Of a DNA stretch of 43,393 bases, positions 25,455 to 33,594 are shown one piece after another (position 1 is the stretch's first letter; every line of letters starts with the position of its first letter). The stretch is taken from positions 1 through 43,393 of the forward strand of contig QBMH01000012.1 of NCBI GenBank assembly GCA_003249025.1. The letters run 5' to 3'. The stretch is from Leptolyngbya sp. (GTDB taxonomy: Bacteria; Cyanobacteriota; Cyanobacteriia; Leptolyngbyales; Leptolyngbyaceae). Under the pieces are notes generated by a model. That model did no database searches and was not told the origin of the DNA. It saw only the letters and a list, made by a program, of their open reading frames with translations. Both the position numbers and the translations under genes were made by a program.

Positions 25455-26303
25455 CTACTCCTCCTCTATTTTTGTCTTCTCTTCCACAGGCTTATTGTTA
25501 AACAACACCTCTGGGTTAAATGGGCGATTAGCCTGTGTGAGAGCATCATTCGGTTCGGTTTGTGAAAACTTGCGCGCCAAGTTTACAAAATCAGACGGCA
25601 TCACGACGATAGTTGTAGTGTTGTTTTCAGCGCCAATTTCTGTCAGCATTTGCAGGCGGCGCAGTTCTAAAGCCGTTGGGTTAGCGCTAATGGTTTCAGC
25701 CGCTTGCGCCAATTTTTGAGAGGCTTCCTGTTCAGCAGCGGCTTTAATAATCCGCGCCCGTTTTTCACGAATGGCTTCGGCTTCTTTTGCCATTGCTCGC
25801 TGCATACTGGTCGGGATTTCTACATCCTTCATTTCTACCCGTTCAATCACAATGCCCCACGGCTCGGTGATTTCATCCACAATTTCCTGGACTTTGACAT
25901 TGATTTTGTCGCGATTTTGCAACACGTCATCCAAAATATTTTGCCCAACCACGTTGCGAAGGGTCGTTAATGCGATCTGGTAAACTGCCATTTCGTAGCT
26001 TTCAACTCGATTAATCGCTTTGGCTGGATCGAGAATGCGGTAATAGAGAACGGCATTGACTCGAATAGTGACGCTGTCGGCGGTGACGGTTTCCTGTGGC
26101 TCAATGTTGACGGTTTTGGTGCGGACATCCACCTGCATTTTTTGATCGACCCAGGGAACGATCCAATACATGCCGGGTCCGAGAACGCCGCGCGATCGCC
26201 CCAATCGAAAAATCACTCCCCGCTGATATTCGCGATCGAGCTTGATTCCACCCATCGCCATAATCATCAGTGCGCCAACAAACAAACCAATCAGACTTCC
26301 CAT
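25455..26303 (-). CDS. slipin (SPFH/band 7 stomatin-like protein)
   Basis: Membrane-scaffold protein of 282 residues. One hydrophobic N-terminal segment is followed by the SPFH domain (YQRGVIFRLGRSRGVLGPGM, then TVNIEPQETVTADSVTIRVN) and a helical coiled region with AKEAEAIREKRARIIKAAAE. A Glu/Lys-rich tail ends the protein. Prokaryotic slipins oligomerise in the membrane and often work with an NfeD protease partner; none is encoded next door. The ATG at 26303 has AAGGGA nine bases upstream; the TTG at 26312 would place the site too close. Confidence 0.9.
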   Translation of the reverse strand: MGSLIGLFVGALMIMAMGGIKLDREYQRGVIFRLGRSRGVLGPGMYWIVPWVDQKMQVDVRTKTVNIEPQETVTADSVTIRVNAVLYYRILDPAKAINRVESYEMAVYQIALTTLRNVVGQNILDDVLQNRDKINVKVQEIVDEITEPWGIVIERVEMKDVEIPTSMQRAMAKEAEAIREKRARIIKAAAEQEASQKLAQAAETISANPTALELRRLQMLTEIGAENNTTTIVVMPSDFVNLARKFSQTEPNDALTQANRPFNPEVLFNNKPVEEKTKIEEE

Positions 26304-26381
26304 TGCATTCAATCCCTTGCTATACCTCCATTTTAGAGAGCCTGCTTGGGATTAATCTAAAGATTTATATGAGAGGGGATA

Positions 26382-26416
26382 TCAGGTTTCAGGTTTCGGG
26401 TGCCAGGTTTCAGATG
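26382..26416. repeat. 7-bp tandem repeat (TCAGGTT-type, five units)
   Basis: Units TCAGGTT, TCAGGTT, TCGGGTG, CCAGGTT, TCAGATG lie between slipin and the pilin-like gene. Reverse-complement relatives (GAAACCC-type) lie at 27662-27689 on the other side of that gene. Confidence 0.75.
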
Positions 26417-26454
26417 ATGAAAAAGCCTCTCCCCCTACTCCTTGCCCTCTTGCC

Positions 26455-27570
26455 TTACTTCCCTACATCGATTGAGCCTGCTTCACAGGCGATCGCGCTA
26501 CCAAGAACTTCAGGGGTAGCGGGTGCTAGAGTCGAGGGTTGGGCGCTTTCACACAGAATGGTTGTCATTGCCGCTGCATTGGCACTCGATGAATTAGCCA
26601 CAACTGCGCTGACGTAGCTTTTCAGCTTTTCGGTTTTGGGAATAGCAGTCAGTCTTGCCTGAGTTTGATCGGTAACTATTAATTTGTATGCATAGTAAGC
26701 GCTTTTGGGGATAGAAATTTGCTCTAAGGCTGCCAAACTAGAAGCAAAACGACCATTCGTTTGATAAAACGCTTGCTGGGCTTGACTCATTTTAGTCAGG
26801 TAGTCTTTTACCTCATTTTGCTGCACCACAATCGTTAGATCCGTGAGTGATTGGGTTGTGTGTTGAGGATAGTTTACCGCTGGCACCATGGCTGCGGGAA
26901 AAGATTGCTTAGTAACAGGACGGGCAGTGGGAGTTTTGGGCATGGCAGCATTGGTTACGGCTGCCACAATACCGCCTGAAGCAAAGGCGATCGCTGCCAT
27001 TCCACCTAGCACCATCCATTGATTTGAAGGATTAATTTGCAAAAGCAAGCGCTGCACTATGGTTGGCATTCGCAGTGATCGATTGCCCGCTGAAGGCAGT
27101 TTTGGTATCGTCGAGCCTACTTTAGAAAAGAATTGAGTTGCCAAGGCAGAGCTAGAAACTTGCTGAATGATTCGCTGTGCCCAAGCAGAGGTGCTAGTTG
27201 TAGCCTGATGCGAAGGAGACTTTAAGGCTTGGCTCGATGCTAAATCCGAGGTAAGAATGGGTTCATGGGGAGCGGAATTTACGAGTTGAAATTCTTCTGT
27301 CCATAGCGGTGATCCCCCTATTTTTTGAGCAGATACTTTAACCTTGCGAATAGATGCTGCCGCCAATGAACCAATGCCACTGCGAATAAAACTAACGATC
27401 GCCGCTTGATTTAACAGCTTTTCTGACTGCACCATAATTAGCAAATAATCATCAGTCAATTGCGCGGTCGTCGTCACGCCTTTTGGTTCCAAAACCGAGT
27501 TCATCAGTGCCGCGATCGCTTGAGGATTACCCTGTTTCGCCAGATTGAGTAATTGGGATTGAGTCACCAT
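26455..27570 (-). CDS. type IV pilin-like (G/H family) protein with internal membrane segment
   Basis: Protein of 371 residues in three parts. Residues 1-95 form a soluble domain (LLNLAKQGNPQAIAALMN). A Ser/Thr/Ala-rich linker leads to one membrane segment near 190-215 (MVLGGMAAIAFASGGIVAAV). The C-terminal part resembles the cyanobacterial pilin G/H domain (YLTKMSQAQQAFYQTNGRFA). There is no class III pilin signal at the N terminus, so it is unlikely to be processed and assembled as a pilin. The ATG at 27570 fits the usual domain start; a GTG at 27603 is possible. Heptamer repeats flank the gene on both sides. Confidence 0.72.
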   Translation of the reverse strand: MVTQSQLLNLAKQGNPQAIAALMNSVLEPKGVTTTAQLTDDYLLIMVQSEKLLNQAAIVSFIRSGIGSLAAASIRKVKVSAQKIGGSPLWTEEFQLVNSAPHEPILTSDLASSQALKSPSHQATTSTSAWAQRIIQQVSSSALATQFFSKVGSTIPKLPSAGNRSLRMPTIVQRLLLQINPSNQWMVLGGMAAIAFASGGIVAAVTNAAMPKTPTARPVTKQSFPAAMVPAVNYPQHTTQSLTDLTIVVQQNEVKDYLTKMSQAQQAFYQTNGRFASSLAALEQISIPKSAYYAYKLIVTDQTQARLTAIPKTEKLKSYVSAVVANSSSANAAAMTTILCESAQPSTLAPATPEVLGSAIACEAGSIDVGK

Positions 27571-27661
27571 AAAAGATGCCAAACGCAGGAAGTAAAAATG
27601 CACTTCTAAAATACTCGCAAATTTTTAAGTAGCAACTTTTTTTACAGGGATAAGGGGTTTT

Positions 27662-27689
27662 GAAACCCGAAACTTGAAACCCGAAACCT
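27662..27689. repeat. 7-bp tandem repeat (GAAACCC-type, four units)
   Basis: Units GAAACCC, GAAACTT, GAAACCC, GAAACCT lie between the divergent pilin-like and GH57 genes, upstream of both. Confidence 0.8.
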
Positions 27690-27801
27690 AACACCTATCC
27701 CAACCAAGGTATACAGCTTTAATTGGAGAGCCTCTTTTCGTTCCCATTTCGCCTTACAATTTTGGCAATCACTCTTTGCCCTTTCCGTTTCACCCGTTTT
27801 T

Positions 27802-29391
27802 ATGAGTATTGGCTACCTCGCGCTCGTTCTCCACGCTCACCTGCCCTTCGTGCGGCACCCAGAGAGCGATTACGTTCTTGAAGAAGAGTGGTTGTTTGAA
27901 GCTATCACCGAAACCTATATTCCCCTCATTCAGGTTTTTGAAGGCTTAAAGCGCGATGGAGTAAACTTCAAGCTCACCATGAGTTTGACCCCTCCGTTAA
28001 TCTCCATGTTGCTCGATCCGCTTTTGCAAGAGCGCTATAGCGAACATCTTGCCAAGCTAGAAGAACTCACCGAACTGGAAGCGGAGCGCAATGCGTTTAA
28101 TGGGCATCTCCAGTATTTATCAGAACACTACGCCAAAGAATTTAACCAGGTTCGCACCACATGGGAACACTACAACGGCAACCTAGTCAAAGCCTTTAAG
28201 CAATTTGCCGACAGCAACAACCTAGAAATCATCACCTGCGGCGCAACCCACGGATACTTCCCATTGATGAAGATGTATCCCCAAGCGGTATGGGCGCAAA
28301 TTCAGGTGGCGTGTGAGCATTACGAAGAAAACTTTGGACGCAAACCCAACGGCATTTGGTTGCCGGAATGTGGTTATTACGAGGGTGTGGAGCGGATGCT
28401 GGCAGATGCCGGACTGCGCTACTTTCTCACCGATGGACACGGGATTTTATATGGTCGCCCGCGTCCACGCTTTGGCACCTATGCGCCTGTTTACACCCAA
28501 TCTGGGGTGGCAGCTTTTGGGCGCGATCACGAATCGTCTCAGCAGGTATGGTCGTCAGAAGTAGGCTACCCCGGTTCGCCAGAATATCGGGAGTTTTACC
28601 GTGATTTGGGCTGGGATGCGGAGTATGAATATATCAAGCCCTACGTCATGCCCAACGGTCAGCGGAAAAATGTAGGCATCAAATATCACAAAATTACTGG
28701 GCGCGGCTTTGGATTAAGCGATAAGGAACTGTATGATCCTTACTGGGCGCGGGAAAAAACCGCTGAACATGCAGGCAACTTTATGGTCAATCGGGCGCGG
28801 CAGGTCGAGCATCTCTATGGCATGATGCAGCGGAAGCCGATTATTGTGTCGCCCTATGATGCGGAACTGTTTGGGCACTGGTGGTATGAAGGTCCCTGGT
28901 TTTTGGATTATCTATTCCGCAAAACCTGGTTTGATCAAAGCAGTTATGAAATGACTCATTTGGCGGACTACCTGCGAGAAAATCCAACCCAGCAGATGAT
29001 TAATCCGGCACAGTCTAGCTGGGGTTATAAGGGCTTCCATGAATATTGGCTGAATGAAACCAATGCTTGGATTTATCCCCATCTGCATAAAGCAACCGAG
29101 CGAATGATTGAGCTGGCGAAACGGAAAGCCGTAGATGAGTTGGAGCGTAAGGCACTCAACCAGGCGGCGCGTGAGTTGCTGCTGGCGCAGTCTTCTGATT
29201 GGGCGTTTATTATGCGAACGGGAACGATGGTGCCCTATGCAGTACGGCGCACGCGATCGCACCTGATGCGGTTTAACAAGCTCTATGAAGATATCCTGCA
29301 AAGCAAGATTGATTCAGGCTGGGTGGAAAAGGTGGAAGCGATAGACAATATTTTTCCAAACATTAACTACCAGGTCTATCGACCGCTCTAA
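27802..29391 (+). CDS. glycoside hydrolase family 57 protein, probable 1,4-alpha-glucan branching enzyme
   Basis: Protein of 529 residues, cytosolic. It begins with the GH57 start GYLALVLHAHLPFVRHPE, followed by GATHGYFPLM, the catalytic-nucleophile region GIWLPECGYYEG and the acid region SPYDAELFGHWWYEGP. The C-terminal helical region includes SSDWAFIMRTGTMVPYA, typical of the DUF1957-containing branching enzymes. These introduce alpha-1,6 branches into glycogen-like glucans. Alternatives in GH57 are alpha-amylase and 4-alpha-glucanotransferase; the C-terminal block favours branching. It is a single gene; a heptamer repeat lies upstream. Confidence 0.88.
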   Translation: MSIGYLALVLHAHLPFVRHPESDYVLEEEWLFEAITETYIPLIQVFEGLKRDGVNFKLTMSLTPPLISMLLDPLLQERYSEHLAKLEELTELEAERNAFNGHLQYLSEHYAKEFNQVRTTWEHYNGNLVKAFKQFADSNNLEIITCGATHGYFPLMKMYPQAVWAQIQVACEHYEENFGRKPNGIWLPECGYYEGVERMLADAGLRYFLTDGHGILYGRPRPRFGTYAPVYTQSGVAAFGRDHESSQQVWSSEVGYPGSPEYREFYRDLGWDAEYEYIKPYVMPNGQRKNVGIKYHKITGRGFGLSDKELYDPYWAREKTAEHAGNFMVNRARQVEHLYGMMQRKPIIVSPYDAELFGHWWYEGPWFLDYLFRKTWFDQSSYEMTHLADYLRENPTQQMINPAQSSWGYKGFHEYWLNETNAWIYPHLHKATERMIELAKRKAVDELERKALNQAARELLLAQSSDWAFIMRTGTMVPYAVRRTRSHLMRFNKLYEDILQSKIDSGWVEKVEAIDNIFPNINYQVYRPL

Positions 29392-29402
29392 GCCGCTTCA
29401 CC

Positions 29403-29609
29403 CTACATCAAAAAATAGGTGGGACAAGACTGAGCATCAAATTCTAGGCTTGCATCGTCTGAAATGGGAAGATTTAGCCAAGTGTTGGGTCGGCTAGCGG
29501 AATCGCGATCGCTCTCAGTTGTTTTGGCTGAGTCAGCAGACGCGATCGGTGCTGCACACTGCTCCATTTCTTTGTTCCAATTCCAGTAGGTGTAAGCAAA
29601 ATTTTCCAT
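29403..29609 (-). CDS. small hypothetical protein
   Basis: Possible gene of 68 residues from ATG 29609 (MENFAYTYWNWNKEMEQ), with a GTG at 29624 as alternative. It ends 11 bases from the GH57 stop, convergently. The N terminus is aromatic and the rest is Ser/Asp-rich and probably disordered. No domain is recognised and no good ribosome binding site precedes either start. Confidence 0.4.
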   Translation of the reverse strand: MENFAYTYWNWNKEMEQCAAPIASADSAKTTESDRDSASRPNTWLNLPISDDASLEFDAQSCPTYFLM

Positions 29610-29847
29610 CGGAGGGTTCCACACTTTATAAAAGGGTCATGCTATCTACAACACAGGTGACGAAGTAATATCCGAAAAGTTCACTGTCGAAAAAATCGCT
29701 ATTATTTCAAACACTAGGTCGTTGGGGGTATCTTATCTTTTTAGGATAGGGGGTTACACCCCTCAGGTGGGTGATTCGTTATAAAAGTTCCCGATCGAAT
29801 CCATTCATGAATTTGATAGCTGGAATGGATGAAGTAGAGGTTAGTTT

Positions 29848-30069
29848 ATGAATTCATCAGAGCGATTTCGCGGATGCTTGTTAGGGCTGGCGGCTGGGGA
29901 TGAGATCGGCACAACTGTTGAGTTTCGGCGACGTGGCTCATTTTCACCCGTGACCGATATGGTGGGTGGCGGACTTTTTAACCTGAAGCCGGGTCAATGG
30001 ACTGACGATACATCGATGCACCAAGAGATCATCGAGCTTGCCAATCAACTACACGATGCTGTTGCGTAA
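29848..30069 (+). pseudogene. remnant of an ADP-ribosylglycohydrolase gene
   Basis: The 73-residue product begins like a complete ADP-ribosylglycohydrolase ([20 protein letters not shown]), includes the metal-binding GQWTDDTSM, and then runs straight into a short helical end ([13 protein letters not shown]) and a stop. The family is normally about 250-350 residues with a second metal site near the C terminus (an Asp-rich DTD motif), which is missing. This is best explained by a large internal deletion that joined the two ends. GTAGAGG precedes the ATG, so it could still be translated, but it cannot form the normal active site. Confidence 0.75.
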
Positions 30070-30092
30070 AAGTTGCCTTGGCTGGAGGGATG

Positions 30093-30120
30093 GAGTTCTG
30101 AGTTTTGAGTTTTGAGTCTA
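30093..30120. repeat. 7-bp tandem repeat (GAGTTTT-type, four units)
   Basis: Units GAGTTCT, GAGTTTT, GAGTTTT, GAGTCTA lie between the glycohydrolase remnant and argZ. The unit is the reverse complement of the repeat at 25413-25447. Confidence 0.8.
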
Positions 30121-30169
30121 GCAGTCCGTACCCTACACTCCATAACCCTCCGCAGTTTTTCTAGACTGG

Positions 30170-32269
30170 TTAAGCGACTTGATAGGGATAGGTCAAGCGA
30201 TCGAGTTGTTGGATCAGCAAGCTGAGGAATAAACCAACATCCGTGACCACTCCCACCGATTCGACGGAGCCGCGATCGCTGAGTTTGGTCACTACTGCTG
30301 GATTGATATCCACACAGACCATTTTCACGCCAGCCGGAGTCATGTTGCCCACGCCAATCGAGTGCAGCATGGAGGACAGCATCAAAATCAGGTCAGCCCC
30401 TTCAATCAAACGCGAGTAAGCTTCTTGCGCTTTAATCAAATCCATTTCAGTGTCGGGCAGTGGACCATCATCCCGGATGGAGCCAGCCAATGAAAAAGGG
30501 ATGTTGTTCTTAACGCATTCATACATCACGCCGCTGGTGACTACACCCGCTTCCACAGCTTTGGCGATGCTGCCATAACGCCGGACGATGTTGATCACTT
30601 TCAGGTGATGGCGATGTCCGCCCCGCACAGATACCCCGCGCTTCATATCCATGCCCAAGGAGGTGCCCAGCATCGATTGTTCCATATCGTGAACTGCGAT
30701 CGCGTTGCCGCCTAGCAATGCCTGCACATAGCCCTCGCGCACCAGGTGAGACAGGTGTTCGCCGCCGCCCGTATGAATCACCACGGGACCCGCTGTGACT
30801 ACCACTTTGCCGCCGTGGTCGCGGATCTGGCGCATTTCCCAGGCGATTTGCTCGACCACTAGTTCCACTCGCCGCTCACTGGAAACTCCTGCCCCCATAA
30901 AGCTAAATTCTTGGCTGCGAGTGTCGCGCGATTCAGGTTTGCGGACGGTGCGAATGCCTTCCACACCAACAATCACGCGATCGCCCACCTTCAAATCCCG
31001 CAGTAATCGACAGGCTGCTGTGGGGTTTCCGGTCATATCTACCGCGATCGCGCCATCCATCCGCTGCTTTTGCACTTGCACCCATTCGCCACTTACCCGC
31101 ACTTCCGTTGGGTAAATCGTGGACACATAGAAATCGTCAGGCGCTACACCATCCTGTATTACTGGCTCCCAGATAATGTCACACTGCTCATCCATTCGAG
31201 GCAATGCCCCCAAGTCGATCAGTTGCGACATGATCGCTTCCATCACATCATGGGAAGGAGCCGTTACCTTCACTTCCGCTGAAGACGTACTTTGTCGCTG
31301 TTCGCCCAGATTAAAGTTCAACACTTGGAAACTGCCGCCGCCTTCCACAATTAGATCCAACGCCTGATTAATCAAGCCTGCATCCAGCAAGTGCCCTTCC
31401 ATCCGCACGATTCGGCTTTCCACTGTGCCGCTGGCGTGAATGTCTGCCAGTACAGGTTCCGTCGTCCGCAAGGTCAAACATTTTGCCGCACCGCCTGCTT
31501 TCAAAAACTCCGTCAGCGGTGTTTCTACCACGTCAAAACCCGCTGCGCTCAGTCTGCGCTTTAGCTCATCGCTGGCTTTATTCATCACGACGACAGTGCC
31601 AATATTCACCGTGTTGCAGGCAAAGTTGAGGGCATCCGGTTCGCTAATGGGAATCCGCTTTGCTTCCGGCACCCGCATTTCGATCAAGCGATTGGAGTAA
31701 GAATCAAAGGCAGGCGGATAGTAGAGCAGATAGCCATTTGCCAACGGACAGAAGCAGGTATCTAGATGGTAGAAACGCTCATCCATCAGTCTTAGCGACA
31801 GCACCTCTATGTCTAGCCACTTCGCTAAATAAGGATGAGAATCAAGTTCAGAGCGGAAGCCATATCCTGCCCACAGCCAGCGCCCTTCGCGATCGAGCAA
31901 GGCATCTCCCGCCCCTTCAAATGGCAAATCTTTGGGCAATTCATGCACCGTAAAGCCTTGATCAGCAAACCACTGCTTAAAAAACGGTTCTTCGCCCTGA
32001 CGCTCTTTGTGGAAAAAGCGGCTCAGCACCACCTCTTTACCCAGCACCAACCCCGCGTTGGCAGTAAACACCATGTCGGGTACACCTTTCTCAGGTTTGA
32101 CCAGTTCCACGATCGCCCGGTCTTTAAGCACCTGAAACAGCCCTTGCCATTGTTCCACGGCGCGATCGCGAGAAGACTTGTGGACATTTCCTTCCATCCA
32201 CGGGTTAATCACATAGTCCACGTCATAGTGGTCAGGGGCACACATCAAGATGCGGATTTCAGAAGTCAT
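30170..32269 (-). CDS. argZ: bifunctional arginine dihydrolase / ornithine cyclodeaminase (ArgZ/AgrE type)
   Basis: Protein of 699 residues. The N-terminal guanidine-modifying domain (about 1-285) turns arginine into ornithine, CO2 and ammonia. Residues at the positions reported as essential in ArgZ are present: Asn22, Asn71, His168 and Cys264 (AAKCLTLR). The C-terminal LOR/SDH-type domain (TIGR00300; about 286-699) is linked in Anabaena AgrE with ornithine-to-proline conversion. Together they release nitrogen stored as arginine, for example from cyanophycin. It is a single gene with the ATG at 32269; no cyanophycin genes are nearby. Older annotations call it an LOR/SDH or TIGR00300 protein. 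Confidence 0.93.
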   Translation of the reverse strand: MTSEIRILMCAPDHYDVDYVINPWMEGNVHKSSRDRAVEQWQGLFQVLKDRAIVELVKPEKGVPDMVFTANAGLVLGKEVVLSRFFHKERQGEEPFFKQWFADQGFTVHELPKDLPFEGAGDALLDREGRWLWAGYGFRSELDSHPYLAKWLDIEVLSLRLMDERFYHLDTCFCPLANGYLLYYPPAFDSYSNRLIEMRVPEAKRIPISEPDALNFACNTVNIGTVVVMNKASDELKRRLSAAGFDVVETPLTEFLKAGGAAKCLTLRTTEPVLADIHASGTVESRIVRMEGHLLDAGLINQALDLIVEGGGSFQVLNFNLGEQRQSTSSAEVKVTAPSHDVMEAIMSQLIDLGALPRMDEQCDIIWEPVIQDGVAPDDFYVSTIYPTEVRVSGEWVQVQKQRMDGAIAVDMTGNPTAACRLLRDLKVGDRVIVGVEGIRTVRKPESRDTRSQEFSFMGAGVSSERRVELVVEQIAWEMRQIRDHGGKVVVTAGPVVIHTGGGEHLSHLVREGYVQALLGGNAIAVHDMEQSMLGTSLGMDMKRGVSVRGGHRHHLKVINIVRRYGSIAKAVEAGVVTSGVMYECVKNNIPFSLAGSIRDDGPLPDTEMDLIKAQEAYSRLIEGADLILMLSSMLHSIGVGNMTPAGVKMVCVDINPAVVTKLSDRGSVESVGVVTDVGLFLSLLIQQLDRLTYPYQVA

Positions 32270-32506
32270 AACATTAAACTTGTAGATGGGTAGGAGGCAA
32301 ACGTAAATACAGCCAAAAGATTAGCCAATCTCCTATCTTACTATTGCCTGGATTGCCAAAAAGCCAATCCAACTACCTTACGGTTAGGAACCTTTGACAA
32401 TCTGCCCAGTATTCTTGCAATCATGAACATCTTTGAAGCAGTCCCTCAATAGGAAAAGTTCTGCACTATCGAAAAAACGATGGCAACTATATGGAACGTT
32501 AAACCC

Positions 32507-32716
32507 ATGACAAATCGTGAACAGTTGATACAAGAACTTGAACAGGCTCCTGATGACCTAGTGGGAATAATGCTGGATTTTTTACATCGGGTTAAAGTGA
32601 CACGTCAAACTCATCCTCTTGCAAAGTTTGCCGGAATTTTAAGCGATACAGAAGCAGCAGAATTGAACCAGGCAATTGCATCAGAGTGTCGGCAGGTAGA
32701 TGTAGATGAGTGGTGA
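32507..32716 (+). CDS. probable antitoxin of a VapBC-like module
   Basis: Small protein of 69 residues from ATG 32507 (MTNREQLIQELEQAPDDLV), ending in the acidic IASECRQVDVDEW. Short cyanobacterial proteins with this pattern commonly precede PIN toxins. It overlaps the toxin gene by 11 bases. An upstream in-frame ATG at 32480 adds nine residues that do not fit. A DNA-binding fold is not obvious from sequence. Confidence 0.7.
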   Translation: MTNREQLIQELEQAPDDLVGIMLDFLHRVKVTRQTHPLAKFAGILSDTEAAELNQAIASECRQVDVDEW

Positions 32717-33095
32717 AATTGCTTTAGATACCTCTGTAGCAGTTCGCTTTCTCAATGGCGACGGAGCAGTAATTGAGAAAGTGCTGGCATTGCCAGAGAT
32801 TGTTTTGCCTCTAGTGGTCGCAGGAGAGTTGTTGTTTGGGGCAGAGAATTCGTCCCGCCCTTTGCAAAATCTGTCCCGTTATTTGGAGTTTATTTCAACC
32901 TGTATGGTTGTACCGTTAGGCAGGGACACAACATCTGTTTATGCTCAAACCCGATTATTCTTAAAGCGCAAGGGACGACCAATCCCCATGAATGATATTT
33001 GGATTGCTGCCCAATGTTTGGAACAAGGTTGGACGCTAGTAACGGATGATACCGATTTTGATTATGTGGATAGTTTGCTATTAGAACATTGGTAA
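32706..33095 (+). CDS. PIN-domain toxin (VapC-like RNase)
   Basis: PIN-domain protein of 129 residues, predicted metal-dependent RNase. The acidic residues expected in the active site are visible: Asp8 in IALDTSVAV, Glu in VAGELLFGAE, Asp in PMNDIWIAA and Asp in LVTDDTDFD. VapC toxins cut tRNA or rRNA when not held by the antitoxin. It is coupled to the preceding small gene, and a gene of unknown function follows after 16 bases. Confidence 0.85.
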   Translation: MSGEIALDTSVAVRFLNGDGAVIEKVLALPEIVLPLVVAGELLFGAENSSRPLQNLSRYLEFISTCMVVPLGRDTTSVYAQTRLFLKRKGRPIPMNDIWIAAQCLEQGWTLVTDDTDFDYVDSLLLEHW

Positions 33096-33111
33096 ACCAC
33101 AAGACGAGCAG

Positions 33112-33573
33112 ATGCCTGAATCAGCAGAGCCGCAGAGTCCTAAACAACTCAGTCGGGAACAGCGATGGGAAATTGTAAAAGCCTTACTGCAACGGGCAGA
33201 GGCGAAAACTGATGCAACGCAAGCATTTCGTGATGCTTATCCCAATGCACCAGAAGAAATGCTGCGAACTGCGGTTTTTCATACCTACGTTGACGGAGTT
33301 GGAGCCGTATTGGACTGGTTAGTTGACTTGGAGTTATTCCTAGAAAAGCCAAACCATAGACTTGATCTCGGCGCAACATTTCATGTTTTGTATCATCTCT
33401 ACAATTGGTATCAGTTCCAGGCATTGCTGCCAGAGGGTAGAGCAGGCGTATTAGAGCGGCTTAAGGAGATGAAAGAACTCCTTGCAGATGGGGATACAAA
33501 CGCAATTCTTGCGACCGTTGAGGAATTAGAATCAATGTTTGAAGGGAGTCGAAACTACCCTGATTTTCAGTAA
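33112..33573 (+). CDS. hypothetical protein downstream of VapBC-like pair
   Basis: Protein of 153 residues, mostly helical and acidic, with no recognised domain. The N terminus contains REQRWEIVKALLQRAEA, the middle is aromatic (FHVLYHLYNWYQFQALL), and the C-terminal third is a charged helix (LKEMKELLADGDTNAILATV). No signal peptide or membrane segment. It starts 16 bases after the PIN gene and ends 21 bases before sfsA, so all four may be one transcript. Possible role in the toxin module is unproven. Confidence 0.65.
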   Translation: MPESAEPQSPKQLSREQRWEIVKALLQRAEAKTDATQAFRDAYPNAPEEMLRTAVFHTYVDGVGAVLDWLVDLELFLEKPNHRLDLGATFHVLYHLYNWYQFQALLPEGRAGVLERLKEMKELLADGDTNAILATVEELESMFEGSRNYPDFQ

Positions 33574-33594
33574 ATCGACCCTGTGACCCCTGAA

